From Cohnella sp. CFH 77786 (GTDB lineage: Bacteria; Bacillota; Bacilli; Paenibacillales; Paenibacillaceae), in contig NZ_WJIB01000005.1 of assembly GCF_019400745.1 (NCBI RefSeq), positions 248,001-312,000 on the forward strand: a stretch of DNA of 64,000 bases, in the 5' to 3' direction. Shown piece after piece: positions 26,691-34,081 of this stretch; position 1 is the stretch's first letter; each line of letters starts with the position of its first letter. The notes under the pieces are model-generated. The model did no database searches, was not told where the DNA came from, and saw only the letters and a program-made list of their open reading frames with translations. The translations under genes and the position numbers were made by a program.

Positions 26691-26827
26691 TTGCAACTCT
26701 TCGAGAAGAGGGACGGACAAGAGGAGGGGCGAACCGGAAAGGAATTATGATCGAACTATTTCTTCTGTGCTTCACATCAAGTCAAACAATTGAATAGGCT
26801 AACTTACTTAGGTTGGAGGTATGGTGA

Positions 26828-27265
26828 ATGAACCAAGACAGCAATCCATTTCATCATTTTGATTTTGAGAATTTATTTAACCGAACCATAATCCCCGCTG
26901 ATCCATCAGAGAATCCGGATTGGGTCCAAAATTTTATCCAGGATGTCTTGAAAAATGCGATGATGCAACTTGAAAACACGGCTGAAGAAGGATTTCAAAC
27001 CGAGATTTCCGAAACGCAGCACTATGTCATCGTAAAGATCAGGAGTCCGAAAACATTAGACCCCAAGCGCTTGAGAGTTCTCGCAAGAATGAGTGATATT
27101 AAACTGATAGGTTTGGCTGGAAACAAGGAACATATCATCCAATTGCCAACGCTTGTTCATTCCACAAGTGGAAGAGCGATGATAACAAAGCGGCTTATGG
27201 AGATTAAATTTCGAAAACAAAATGCCGATGATCGGTACCAAGAAGTGTTCATTCGGAAAAATTGA
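26828..27265 (+). CDS. GerT-like spore protein with an Hsp20 (alpha-crystallin) fold
   Basis: The 145-residue protein has the HSP20-like pattern ENTAEEGFQTEISETQHYVIVKIRSP followed by PKRLRVLARMSDIKLIG. This matches spore coat/germination proteins of the GerT/CotM group in Bacillus-like species rather than heat-shock Hsp20. GGAGGT precedes the ATG. It heads a stretch of small spore-linked genes with lower G+C content. Expression in the mother cell is expected from the family; I could not define a sigma-K promoter. Confidence 0.7.
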   Translation: MNQDSNPFHHFDFENLFNRTIIPADPSENPDWVQNFIQDVLKNAMMQLENTAEEGFQTEISETQHYVIVKIRSPKTLDPKRLRVLARMSDIKLIGLAGNKEHIIQLPTLVHSTSGRAMITKRLMEIKFRKQNADDRYQEVFIRKN

Positions 27266-27440
27266 AAATAGCCCCCCAAAAAATCACGCTCAATCACCTA
27301 GTCCGTTGCTGCTTGTGTCAGAGACCGGTGCATTTGCGGAATCGTCGACCGATCTGTGCGTTCGTACTGACCTCTCATTCGCCCTTGCCATATGTTAGGG
27401 GTGTGATGATGAATCACAATCCTTCTAAGGCGGTGATCTC

Positions 27441-27563
27441 ATGGGCTACGGAGTTGGAGGCTACGGATGCGGCGTCGGATTCGGTGGATACGGCGCTGCG
27501 ACATTCGCCCTCGTGCTTTTTGTTTTGCTGGTTATCATCCTTCGCGCGGGAGTATTCATCTGA
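27441..27563 (+). CDS. YjcZ-family sporulation peptide (40 residues)
   Basis: A very short gene whose product starts with a Gly/Tyr repeat (MGYGVGGYGCGVGFGGYG) followed by one membrane helix (FALVLFVLLVIILRAGVFI). This is the YjcZ family of small spore proteins. AAGGCGGTGA lies eight bases before the ATG and a strong terminator follows. A related 31-residue copy is at 28253. Confidence 0.8.
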   Translation: MGYGVGGYGCGVGFGGYGAATFALVLFVLLVIILRAGVFI

Positions 27564-27587
27564 TTTTCATCATCGTGCATCAGCATT

Positions 27588-27613
27588 GGCGCCGGTATGG
27601 ACCGGCGTCTTTT
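27588..27613 (+). terminator. Terminator of the first YjcZ-like gene
   Basis: CGCCGGT pairs with ACCGGCG around ATGG (27590-27607) and is followed by TCTTTTTT. Confidence 0.82.
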
Positions 27614-27745
27614 TTCGTGCTCAAGGCGTCAAGGCGGGAAGACAAATTCGTTCGGTCCGGTTATCAACCTATACAATTTGTCCTAAAGATACATACCCTA
27701 GTTTAGTGTTCATCCATGATTTCCTTCAAAGGGGGGAAAGTGAGC

Positions 27746-28216
27746 TTGCGGCCTAACCGTTCACAACAAACGGCAGTTATGAAGCAGTCTTTTTTCTCTC
27801 AGGGTGCAGAGCCGGGAATCGTGCCTGATACTCCAATGATTCCGTCATTTTCCGATCCGTTCTATTTTCAGCAAGGCGAACAAGGGACTTATAGACCGGA
27901 GGCATCTGTGCATAACCCCTCATCGAACATTTTCACGGCATTTGGCGGACTTGACGGAATCTTGTCCACCATGGGGAAAATACAGAAGATGTTCGTTTTT
28001 TTTAAGCAGCTTCAACCGTTGTTCAACTTTATCGGGAATATTGCAGGATTAAAAGCAACAACTCGTAGCCTTCCCTCCAGAAGTGCAAGGAACAAGTCAA
28101 GAAGTTCCGAAAGGCGAAGCAAGATCAAAAACGGAGTAAGTAAAGATAATTTGTCAATAAGGAACAAACGTACAAACCGTCCATCTGCCCCCCTCATAAC
28201 ATGCAGAGTGATCTGA
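27746..28216 (+). CDS. Hypothetical protein in spore gene cluster, possibly YppG-like
   Basis: The product of about 156 residues has a polar, low-complexity N-terminal half, a hydrophobic amphipathic centre (GGLDGILSTMGKIQKMFVFF, then QPLFNFIGNIAG), and a very basic Ser/Arg/Lys-rich tail (RSARNKSRSSERRSKIKNG). The layout is like YppG-type spore coat proteins, but the match is weak. A GGGGGG ribosome site supports TTG 27746 (GTG 27740 is too close). It sits between the two YjcZ-like genes. Confidence 0.5.
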   Translation: MRPNRSQQTAVMKQSFFSQGAEPGIVPDTPMIPSFSDPFYFQQGEQGTYRPEASVHNPSSNIFTAFGGLDGILSTMGKIQKMFVFFKQLQPLFNFIGNIAGLKATTRSLPSRSARNKSRSSERRSKIKNGVSKDNLSIRNKRTNRPSAPLITCRVI

Positions 28217-28252
28217 CATCACACACTCCAAGAGGGGGGAGGTTGAAAATCC

Positions 28253-28348
28253 ATGAGCGCTGGAGTTGGTTATGGTGGCGGTGCGGCGTTTGTTCTCGTG
28301 CTTTTTATTCTTCTGGTGATTATTCTTGCAGGAAGCGTATTCATCTAA
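28253..28348 (+). CDS. YjcZ-family sporulation peptide (31 residues)
   Basis: MSAGVGYGGGAA is followed by one membrane helix, FVLVLFILLVIILAGSVFI. The helix is nearly identical to that of the 40-residue copy at 27441, so the two are paralogues. GGGGGGAGG lies ten bases before the ATG. A terminator follows at 28433. Confidence 0.8.
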   Translation: MSAGVGYGGGAAFVLVLFILLVIILAGSVFI

Positions 28349-28432
28349 CTTCACCTGAAGCAATGCGCTTGGAAAGTCACTGCATACTAGGTCTAACTGC
28401 GAACAATCTTCAATGCAATTGAATACAAGGAA

Positions 28433-28480
28433 GGACTGGTAAGTCAACCTCAACGGATGACGATGCCAGTCCATTTTTTT
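28433..28480 (+). terminator. Terminator after the second YjcZ-like gene
   Basis: GGACTGG (28433-28439) pairs with CCAGTCC (28466-28472) across a 26-base loop and is followed by A and seven T residues. Confidence 0.65.
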
Positions 28481-28600
28481 GAATCAACATCAGATAGCAA
28501 AAGTTGCAACAATCACAGCGGGGCTCGTCCAACTTCTCTCATCGGCTTTCCTCACTTGTCACCAAACGCAGCACTGCACAAGTTCGGAGAATAATAGGGG

Positions 28601-28951
28601 CTAAACAAATAACGATGTAAATTCATTGTGCACGAGACGGTGTGTGGCTAGGATGGTCTGATTAGAGGTTTTACCCCAATGGGAAACCAGGGTTGTACTA
28701 AGATTAGTCGTAATGATGACCTCATAACTCCCCGCGAATCCCACCTGCACAATCCTTAATGTGGAGGAATTGGGAGGGAGCACAAATTGCTGGAGAACAT
28801 AGGTCTGATCTCCGCCAAAAAACAATTGTTTTACCTCGAGCCGAATGACATCGAACGTGCTGGGACTGTTATTAAGAAATTTAATAAATGCAGTCTCGGC
28901 ATTTTGGCCAAAAAGCAAATTCGCAATCGGTCCTGAAGTATACAAAGGCAT
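28601..28951 (-). CDS. Hypothetical beta-rich protein, paralogue A
   Basis: The 116-residue product begins MPLYTSGPIANLLFG and is built of alternating hydrophobic strands (FDVIRLEVKQLFFGG, VLPPNSSTLRIVQVG, SYEVIITTN), suggesting a beta-sandwich. There is no signal peptide. AGAGGTGA precedes the ATG. It is clearly related to the next upstream gene (29014-29367): same MPLY-start, the F-x-N-S-x-x-x-F-D segment, the V-P-P element and an HRLV near the end. The family is unknown to me; the setting among spore genes suggests a spore-surface role, which is inference. Confidence 0.65.
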   Translation of the reverse strand: MPLYTSGPIANLLFGQNAETAFIKFLNNSPSTFDVIRLEVKQLFFGGDQTYVLQQFVLPPNSSTLRIVQVGFAGSYEVIITTNLSTTLVSHWGKTSNQTILATHRLVHNEFTSLFV

Positions 28952-29013
28952 GGATCATTCACCTCTTTTCGATGGATAATATATGTCGCCAAGCACAGCA
29001 TTCAAATTGGTGA

Positions 29014-29367
29014 TTACGGTACGATTGGTAAGATAGCCATTTCCTGCAGGACTAAGCGATGTTGAGGAATGAAGACATTATTAGCGTTTACTCCCGCTAC
29101 TGAAACAAAAGTGAATCCCGAATTGGTGAGAACTTGTACCTCAAACTCGGCCGTGGCAGCTACAAAGTATTGTCGCGTGAGCGTAGTTTCGGGCGGTACG
29201 TTAAATTGCTCTTGGGCGATAACGGTTTTCGTGCCGTTCAGACGGAATACCTGTACGAATACGGTGTCAAAAGAGCCTGCCGAGTTTTCAAAAAAAACAA
29301 TAATACTGCTCGATCGGCTTTCGGGAGTTCCTGCATTTTCGATAGGACCGGTTGAATAGAGAGGCAT
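29014..29367 (-). CDS. Hypothetical beta-rich protein, paralogue B
   Basis: The 117-residue product begins MPLYSTGPIENAGTPES and has the same strand pattern as paralogue A (FFENSAGSFDTVFVQVFRL, FNVPPETTLTRQYFV, FEVQVLTNSGFTFVSV), ending HRLVLQEMAILPIVP. Identity between the two is moderate, so the duplication is old. A strong GGAGGGGG precedes the ATG. The genes are 62 bases apart and probably co-transcribed with B first. Function unknown. Confidence 0.65.
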   Translation of the reverse strand: MPLYSTGPIENAGTPESRSSSIIVFFENSAGSFDTVFVQVFRLNGTKTVIAQEQFNVPPETTLTRQYFVAATAEFEVQVLTNSGFTFVSVAGVNANNVFIPQHRLVLQEMAILPIVP

Positions 29368-29510
29368 TGTTCCCCCTCCTTTCTTCTATGTTAGAATCAA
29401 TCTATGCAAAATAAGAGAAATTGCTTGGAGTATCGTGTATGGATTAAGAAATTCCATCATTATCATGTGAATAATAATTTGGAAGTTCTATGATAAATCT
29501 GCCCCAATCA

Positions 29511-30001
29511 ATAGGACCTCGATGCTTCTGAGGGCAACGCGGCGCGGACGCAGAAGTGCGGAGGCGCGCGGATGGCGCACATGTATTCCAGACCAAGCTG
29601 GAAGCAATACAGGCTTTTGGTGGCTTTGGCTAAGGCAAATGCTTATCTCGATTTTGTGCCCGGCGATAAATCGGACTCCTATAACGGTGTCAACACGATC
29701 CGCCAGAAAACAAGGCTCGCATTGAATAAAGGCGGCGGCATCATGTTTTTCGACATACAGGAAGACACCCGAGATGAATTTTGTGGTGGACAATCGCGAG
29801 TTGCTTTACACACCGGAAGAAAAATTGGGAATGCCTTATAAGGACGGTCAAAATCGCCTTCAGATCCCGGTCAGGAAAGCGCTGGAAACGATTGGAGCAA
29901 ACATCGATTACGATCCTGCCACTCGTACGGTCACGGCGATTCGTGAAGATACAACGGTTATGATCCATATCGGTAGTGAAGTATTAGAAGTAAAGCACTA
30001 A
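29511..30001 (+). pseudogene. Broken GH18-like / copper-amine-oxidase N-domain gene fragment
   Basis: One frame (from 29511, first Met 29572) encodes the C-terminal end of a glycoside hydrolase 18 type barrel: SYNGVNTIRQKTRLAL then NKGGGIMFFDIQEDT. About at 29770 the similarity moves to a second frame, whose 75-residue product from ATG 29774 is a copper amine oxidase N-terminal-like module (LQIPVRKALETIGANIDYDP then TRTVTAIRED), used in Bacillus-like secreted proteins as a wall-associated domain. The N-terminal barrel and signal peptide are absent and an in-frame stop lies at 29508. This is a decayed remnant of a secreted glycosidase with a frameshift between the domains. The 75-residue part might still be made. 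Confidence 0.6.
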
Positions 30002-30198
30002 TAAAGGCCCATGAGCTTGAGAAAATACAACAATGGTCGGGGTGTGTCATAGATCCTGAAATGTCGATGAGATTCGGGAAAGAAATAAGCAACATTCGAT
30101 TATGAATTCAGTATTTACGGACTTTATTACTAAGTATAATGTCCCCGTTAATAAAGAAGGTTATTTATATATTGATTTTACGATAGGTATTAATGGAG

Positions 30199-30230
30199 CC
30201 CTTGCACATTGGTGCATGGGTCTTTTTTTT
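30199..30230 (+). terminator. Terminator upstream of the sugar importer operon
   Basis: CCCTTGCAC pairs with GTGCATGGG (one mismatch) and is followed by TCTTTTTTTT. Confidence 0.7.
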
Positions 30231-30366
30231 GACTAGAGGGAGGAGAAACGAATTCGGTCTGCTCACTCAACTCGTACAAGCTTTACGGGGGGATTCGCTT
30301 TCCGCATCTCTTCCGGCATCCTTCGGTCGCCTTGAAAAAGGACACCGTTTTATACGAAATGAACCG

Positions 30367-30395
30367 TTTTCACGGCAATTTGCCGTTCTTATAAT
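30367..30395 (+). promoter_or_regulatory. Promoter of the sugar importer operon with a dyad in the spacer
   Basis: A perfect TATAAT (30390-30395) has TTTTCA 17 bases upstream. The spacer holds a perfect inverted repeat, ACGGCAA-T-TTGCCGT (30372-30386), placed where a repressor or activator could act. The AraC-type regulator encoded downstream is a candidate. Confidence 0.55.
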
Positions 30396-30402
30396 TAAAC
30401 CT

Positions 30403-30416
30403 AGAAAACGCTTACC
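30403..30416. promoter_or_regulatory. cre-like site of the sugar importer operon
   Basis: AGAAAACGCTTACC matches 12 of 14 cre positions and lies just downstream of the -10 box, a typical place for CcpA repression. It shares GAAAACGCTT with the two other cre-like sites in this window. Confidence 0.5.
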
Positions 30417-30432
30417 AAAGGCGGTGGCATCC

Positions 30433-31374
30433 TTGAACGAAGACCTATCCGGAAGCAGACTGCGCAAACAACTTCCTTTTCATGTTTTTGTCGGCCTAGG
30501 CATACTGTTTCTGATTCTGTTCAGCTATATCCCCATGTTCGGCATCATCATCGCTTTCAAGGACTATCGGATTTCGACGGGTATTGAGGGGATCTTCACA
30601 AGTTCTTGGGCGGGACTCGGGCATTTCAGGGAGCTTGTCGACGATTACAATTTCCCGAATCTTGTCCGCAACACGCTCATTCTCAGTGTTCTGAAGATTG
30701 TCTTCTCCTATCCGGTTCCCATTCTGTTCGCGATTCTGCTGAGCGAGGTTCGGCACGTCGCGCTCAAGCGGTTCGTACAGACCGTCAGTTATCTCCCTCA
30801 CTTCATTTCTTGGGTCGTCGTCACCGGTATTGCATACGCTTTCTTCTCTACCGGCTACGGCATCTTCAATGACATGCTGCTATCGACGGGCATCATCAAG
30901 AAGCCCATCGAAGTGCTGACCAATCCCGATTCCTTCTACGGCTTGGCCGTATCGACCGCGATCTGGAAGGAAGCGGGCTGGTGGACGATCATCTTCCTCG
31001 CCGCTCTGGCCGGTATTGATCCATCCCTGTATGAGGCGGCGGAAATGGACGGAGCGGGACGGCTGAAGCGAATCCTATACATCACGATTCCGGGATTGAA
31101 AAGCGCATGCATCGTCGTCCTGATTCTCACCATCGGCAGCATGCTGGGCGGAGGTCTCGTCGGTTCTAACTTCGAGCAGGCGATGTTGCTGGGGAACCCG
31201 CTCAATAGCGAGAAGTCGCAGATTATTCAGACCTACGCCTTTAACGTCGGTCTTGCTCAAGGCAGATTCTCGTTCGCCACAGCGATCGATCTGGCGCAGT
31301 CGGTCATCTCCGTCTTTCTAATCTTCACGAGCAATGCCATCGCGAAGCGAGTATCGGGCACCAGTTTGTTCTAA
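30433..31374 (+). CDS. Carbohydrate ABC importer permease, LplB/UgpA type
   Basis: This 313-residue, six-helix permease has the EAA loop EAAEMDGAGRLKRILYITIPG that docks to the ATPase, and the C-terminal QTYAFNVGLAQGRFSFATAIDLAQS of the LplB group, which import oligosaccharides. TTG 30433 is chosen because AAAGGCGGTGG lies five bases upstream; about 80 further in-frame codons are non-coding leader. It forms the importer with the permease and lipoprotein that follow. No ATPase gene is in the operon, so a shared MsmX-type ATPase is expected elsewhere. Confidence 0.88.
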   Translation: MNEDLSGSRLRKQLPFHVFVGLGILFLILFSYIPMFGIIIAFKDYRISTGIEGIFTSSWAGLGHFRELVDDYNFPNLVRNTLILSVLKIVFSYPVPILFAILLSEVRHVALKRFVQTVSYLPHFISWVVVTGIAYAFFSTGYGIFNDMLLSTGIIKKPIEVLTNPDSFYGLAVSTAIWKEAGWWTIIFLAALAGIDPSLYEAAEMDGAGRLKRILYITIPGLKSACIVVLILTIGSMLGGGLVGSNFEQAMLLGNPLNSEKSQIIQTYAFNVGLAQGRFSFATAIDLAQSVISVFLIFTSNAIAKRVSGTSLF

Positions 31375-31399
31375 ACTATGTAACCGGGGAGTGGCGGCC

Positions 31400-32284
31400 A
31401 TGCGCAGAAGGCGAACGTTCGAGGATTGGAGTCTCGACTCCTTCATTATGCTGATTCTGATTGTTATCGTCATCGTTACGCTGTATCCGTTCTATTACAT
31501 CCTCATCATCACCTTCAACGCTGGAGCGGACACGACGAACGGCGGCATGTACTTCTGGCCAAGAGTTTTTACGCTGGAAAATTACCGGTATTTCCTGGAG
31601 AATCCGAAGTGGATTCAGGCGTTGGGCATGTCGCTGCTTCGTACGGTTGTCGGCACGGCCCTGGGCGTACTGTTTACCGCGATGGTCGCTTATGGGTTGG
31701 CGAAGCGAGACTTGTTTTTTCGGCGAGGATATTTTCTCATTATCGTGATTGCCATGAATTTCTCCGGTGGATTGATCGCCTTCTATGTCGTGCTGAAGAG
31801 CCTGGGTCTGATCAACACTTTCGGCGTATATGTGATTCCCGGCATGCTGAATCTGTTCTTCCTGCTCATTGCCATATCGTTTTTTCAGGAAATTCCTGAA
31901 GAGCTTGGAGAATCGGCGAGGATGGACGGCGCCTCCGAGTTCCGAATATTCGTCCGTATCGTACTTCCCGTTTCGATGCCGTTGATCGCTACGATGTGCC
32001 TGTTTATCGGCTCGGGACACTGGAACTCCTGGCTGGATTCCGCTTATTTCGTCCAAGACGAGCGGCTCCGCACGCTAACTTACCGGATGATGCAGGTGAT
32101 CAACCAATCGATGGTATCGTCGGCGAACGAAGCAGCGGCTTCCGCCGCATCCCGAACCAAAGTTACGCCGTTCTCCGTTCAAGCCACCGCTATGGTGGTG
32201 TCGATCGTACCGATCCTGGGCGTCTACCCGTTCTTGCAGAAACATTTCGTTTCGGGGATGATGCTGGGTTCCGTGAAAGGTTGA
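31400..32284 (+). CDS. Carbohydrate ABC importer permease, YtcP/LplC (UgpE) type
   Basis: The 294-residue permease has six helices, the loop ESARMDGASEFRIFVRIVLPVS (EAA motif variant) and the C-terminal YPFLQKHFVSGMMLGSVKG that marks the LplC/YtcP subgroup. GGGGAGTGG precedes the ATG at 31400; an in-frame Met upstream lies inside the first permease gene. It pairs with the 30433 permease. Confidence 0.88.
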   Translation: MRRRRTFEDWSLDSFIMLILIVIVIVTLYPFYYILIITFNAGADTTNGGMYFWPRVFTLENYRYFLENPKWIQALGMSLLRTVVGTALGVLFTAMVAYGLAKRDLFFRRGYFLIIVIAMNFSGGLIAFYVVLKSLGLINTFGVYVIPGMLNLFFLLIAISFFQEIPEELGESARMDGASEFRIFVRIVLPVSMPLIATMCLFIGSGHWNSWLDSAYFVQDERLRTLTYRMMQVINQSMVSSANEAAASAASRTKVTPFSVQATAMVVSIVPILGVYPFLQKHFVSGMMLGSVKG

Positions 32285-32367
32285 CCGAAATCGGATTTTA
32301 CTGCATGCTTGTTAACGCGCGAACAGGCTGCATTAAAATAAAACAATCGCAATAGGGGGATCCACCA

Positions 32368-33972
32368 ATGGCGAAACGCTTGAAAGGGTTGATGACCGCC
32401 ATGGTCGTGCTGCTGCTTGCCTGCAGCGTGCTTGCCGCTTGCAGCAAAAACGACGCAAATGATTCGAACGCGACAGCCAGTTCGGATAACGCCGCATCAA
32501 ACACGGAAACCGCCTCTAATACGAGCGGCAATACGGAGGCCGGCGACCAGGCGGCTTGCGATAAACCGGTCGAGTTGTCCATGTTCGTTGACGCGACTTG
32601 GTATCCGTTTCAAGAATGGGCGGGCGATATTCCGGAAGCGATAACGAAAGCAACCTGCGTGAAGCCGGTCGTCACGGTCGCGACCGACGACAAGCAGCTG
32701 GCGCTCATGGTAGCGTCCGGCAATCTGCCTGACCTGGTCGTTTCGTTCAATTTTAAATTGATGTCGGATGCGAAGCTGAGCCTGCCCTACAATGAAATTT
32801 TCCCGAAATATGCGCCTGATGTGAAGTTCGATCCCGTGAAGGAATTCGTCAACACGGTGAGCGACGGCAACTATTACGCTATCCGAAACGATTTCTCCAC
32901 GGAAGCGGAGTGGAAGGCAAACCCCTATGCGCACATGATGACGGCGGGACTTGCGATGCGCAAGGATATTCTGGATGAACTCGGCAATCCGCAGATCAAA
33001 TCTCTGGATGACCTCAATAAAGTGTTCACGGAGGTAAAAGCCAAACATCCGGATATGACCCCGCTGATTCTGAACCCGAACTGGCAGCGTCCCTATTTCG
33101 ACGCTCAATTCGGCGCCCAAGGCGGATTCGTCGATAAGGATGGCAAGCTCATGTACTACCTGAGAACGCCCGAAGTCGAGAAATCGATGCTGTATATGAA
33201 CAGTCTTTACCGCAACGGCTTCATCACTTCGGAGAACTATGCCTACAAGAATGAATCCGAGACGGAGCAAATGATGCTGAACGGTAAGGGATTCGCCTAC
33301 ACGTGGACCTATTCCGGCGCAGACCGGATGAATGCGGACGCGAAGGGCAAGTATAAGTTTGTTCAGCTGGCGGAGCCGCTCAGTCCGGAAGCCTCGATTG
33401 TCAGCACGGGAACGGGCGGCTTGGGCGTCTATGTGACGAAGAACAACAAGGACGTTGAAGCTTCCGTCCGGCTGCTCAAGTATATGTTTACCGACGCGGG
33501 CTGGAAGCTCGGCGAGTGGGGATTCGAAGGTAAAGATTGGACCTGGAACGACGCCGGTTATCCGGAATTCAATTACGACCCGAATGATCTGGAATACATC
33601 AAGAAGCGCGGCATTTACTGGTGGGGCGTTCCGTGGGAAACCGGCGTCGGCATGGCGCTCGGTACTTACAAGAAGGGTTCGGAAACGACGCGCCAGGGCG
33701 AGCAGTATGACAAGATCATCACCTTCAATCCGGCGATCGGCATGGTGAACCCGGACACCGATTCGCCCGAATCGATCATCAGAACGAACATCGACAACAT
33801 GGTGAGGACGGAAGTTACCAAGGTATATCTGGCCAAATCGGAGGAAGAGGCCAAGAAAGCTTATGACGAAATGGTGAAGAAGGCCGAGAAGATCGGCATC
33901 GACAAGCTGGACGCCTGGGCAACCTCGCAGTATGGACCGTACAAGGAGAAATACGACAGCTTGACGAAATAA
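32368..33972 (+). CDS. Sugar-binding lipoprotein of the importer
   Basis: This 534-residue extracellular solute-binding protein has a type II signal peptide with lipobox VLAAC at residues 23-27, then a Ser/Thr/Asn-rich linker (about 30 residues) that tethers it above the membrane. The body resembles LplA/YtcQ binding proteins (LALMVASGNLPDLVVSFNF, NLPDLV-type ligand region) and ends with a helical region. Proteins of this kind bind plant-derived oligosaccharides, in line with the pectin genes downstream. AGGGGG precedes the ATG. Confidence 0.88.
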   Translation: MAKRLKGLMTAMVVLLLACSVLAACSKNDANDSNATASSDNAASNTETASNTSGNTEAGDQAACDKPVELSMFVDATWYPFQEWAGDIPEAITKATCVKPVVTVATDDKQLALMVASGNLPDLVVSFNFKLMSDAKLSLPYNEIFPKYAPDVKFDPVKEFVNTVSDGNYYAIRNDFSTEAEWKANPYAHMMTAGLAMRKDILDELGNPQIKSLDDLNKVFTEVKAKHPDMTPLILNPNWQRPYFDAQFGAQGGFVDKDGKLMYYLRTPEVEKSMLYMNSLYRNGFITSENYAYKNESETEQMMLNGKGFAYTWTYSGADRMNADAKGKYKFVQLAEPLSPEASIVSTGTGGLGVYVTKNNKDVEASVRLLKYMFTDAGWKLGEWGFEGKDWTWNDAGYPEFNYDPNDLEYIKKRGIYWWGVPWETGVGMALGTYKKGSETTRQGEQYDKIITFNPAIGMVNPDTDSPESIIRTNIDNMVRTEVTKVYLAKSEEEAKKAYDEMVKKAEKIGIDKLDAWATSQYGPYKEKYDSLTK

Positions 33973-34005
33973 TCCGTATTCCGACCGAGCAGCACCGATT
34001 ACGGG

Positions 34006-34029
34006 GTGAAGCCTGAGCACCGGCTTCAT
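34006..34029 (+). other. Intercistronic hairpin after the binding-protein gene
   Basis: GTGAAGCC pairs with GGCTTCAT around a short loop, without a T-run. Such hairpins after binding-protein genes often stabilise the upstream mRNA so the binding protein is made in excess. A similar hairpin follows the other binding-protein gene (52894-52931). Confidence 0.45.
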
Positions 34030-34081
34030 TCCGTATTCGCTTTCTTACGGAATTCCATACGGATTGGAGACGGATCGCATC

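Larger units (their letters stand above)
30002..30432 (+). other. Intergenic region and leader of the sugar importer operon
   Basis: About 430 bases. The first 180 are A+T-rich with a possible 43-codon frame from 30101 (MNSVFTDFITKYNV...), which ends in the terminator T-run at 30231 and is probably not a gene. Then come a terminator (30199-30230), a promoter (30367-30395), a dyad in its spacer and a cre-like site, as listed separately. Confidence 0.5.

Noticed and set aside
29774-30001. The 75-residue copper-amine-oxidase-domain frame as an independent gene
   Set aside because: Placed in the pseudogene instead, because the preceding GH18-like frame joins it only by a frame change and the domain alone lacks a signal peptide.
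30101-30233. A 43-codon frame (MNSVFTDFITKYNV...)
   Set aside because: It runs through the terminator hairpin and T-run, has no good ribosome site and matches nothing known.
32497-34029. A 510-codon open frame on the minus strand opposite the sugar-binding lipoprotein
   Set aside because: Arginine- and valine-rich shadow of the lipoprotein gene, with no domain and no ribosome site.
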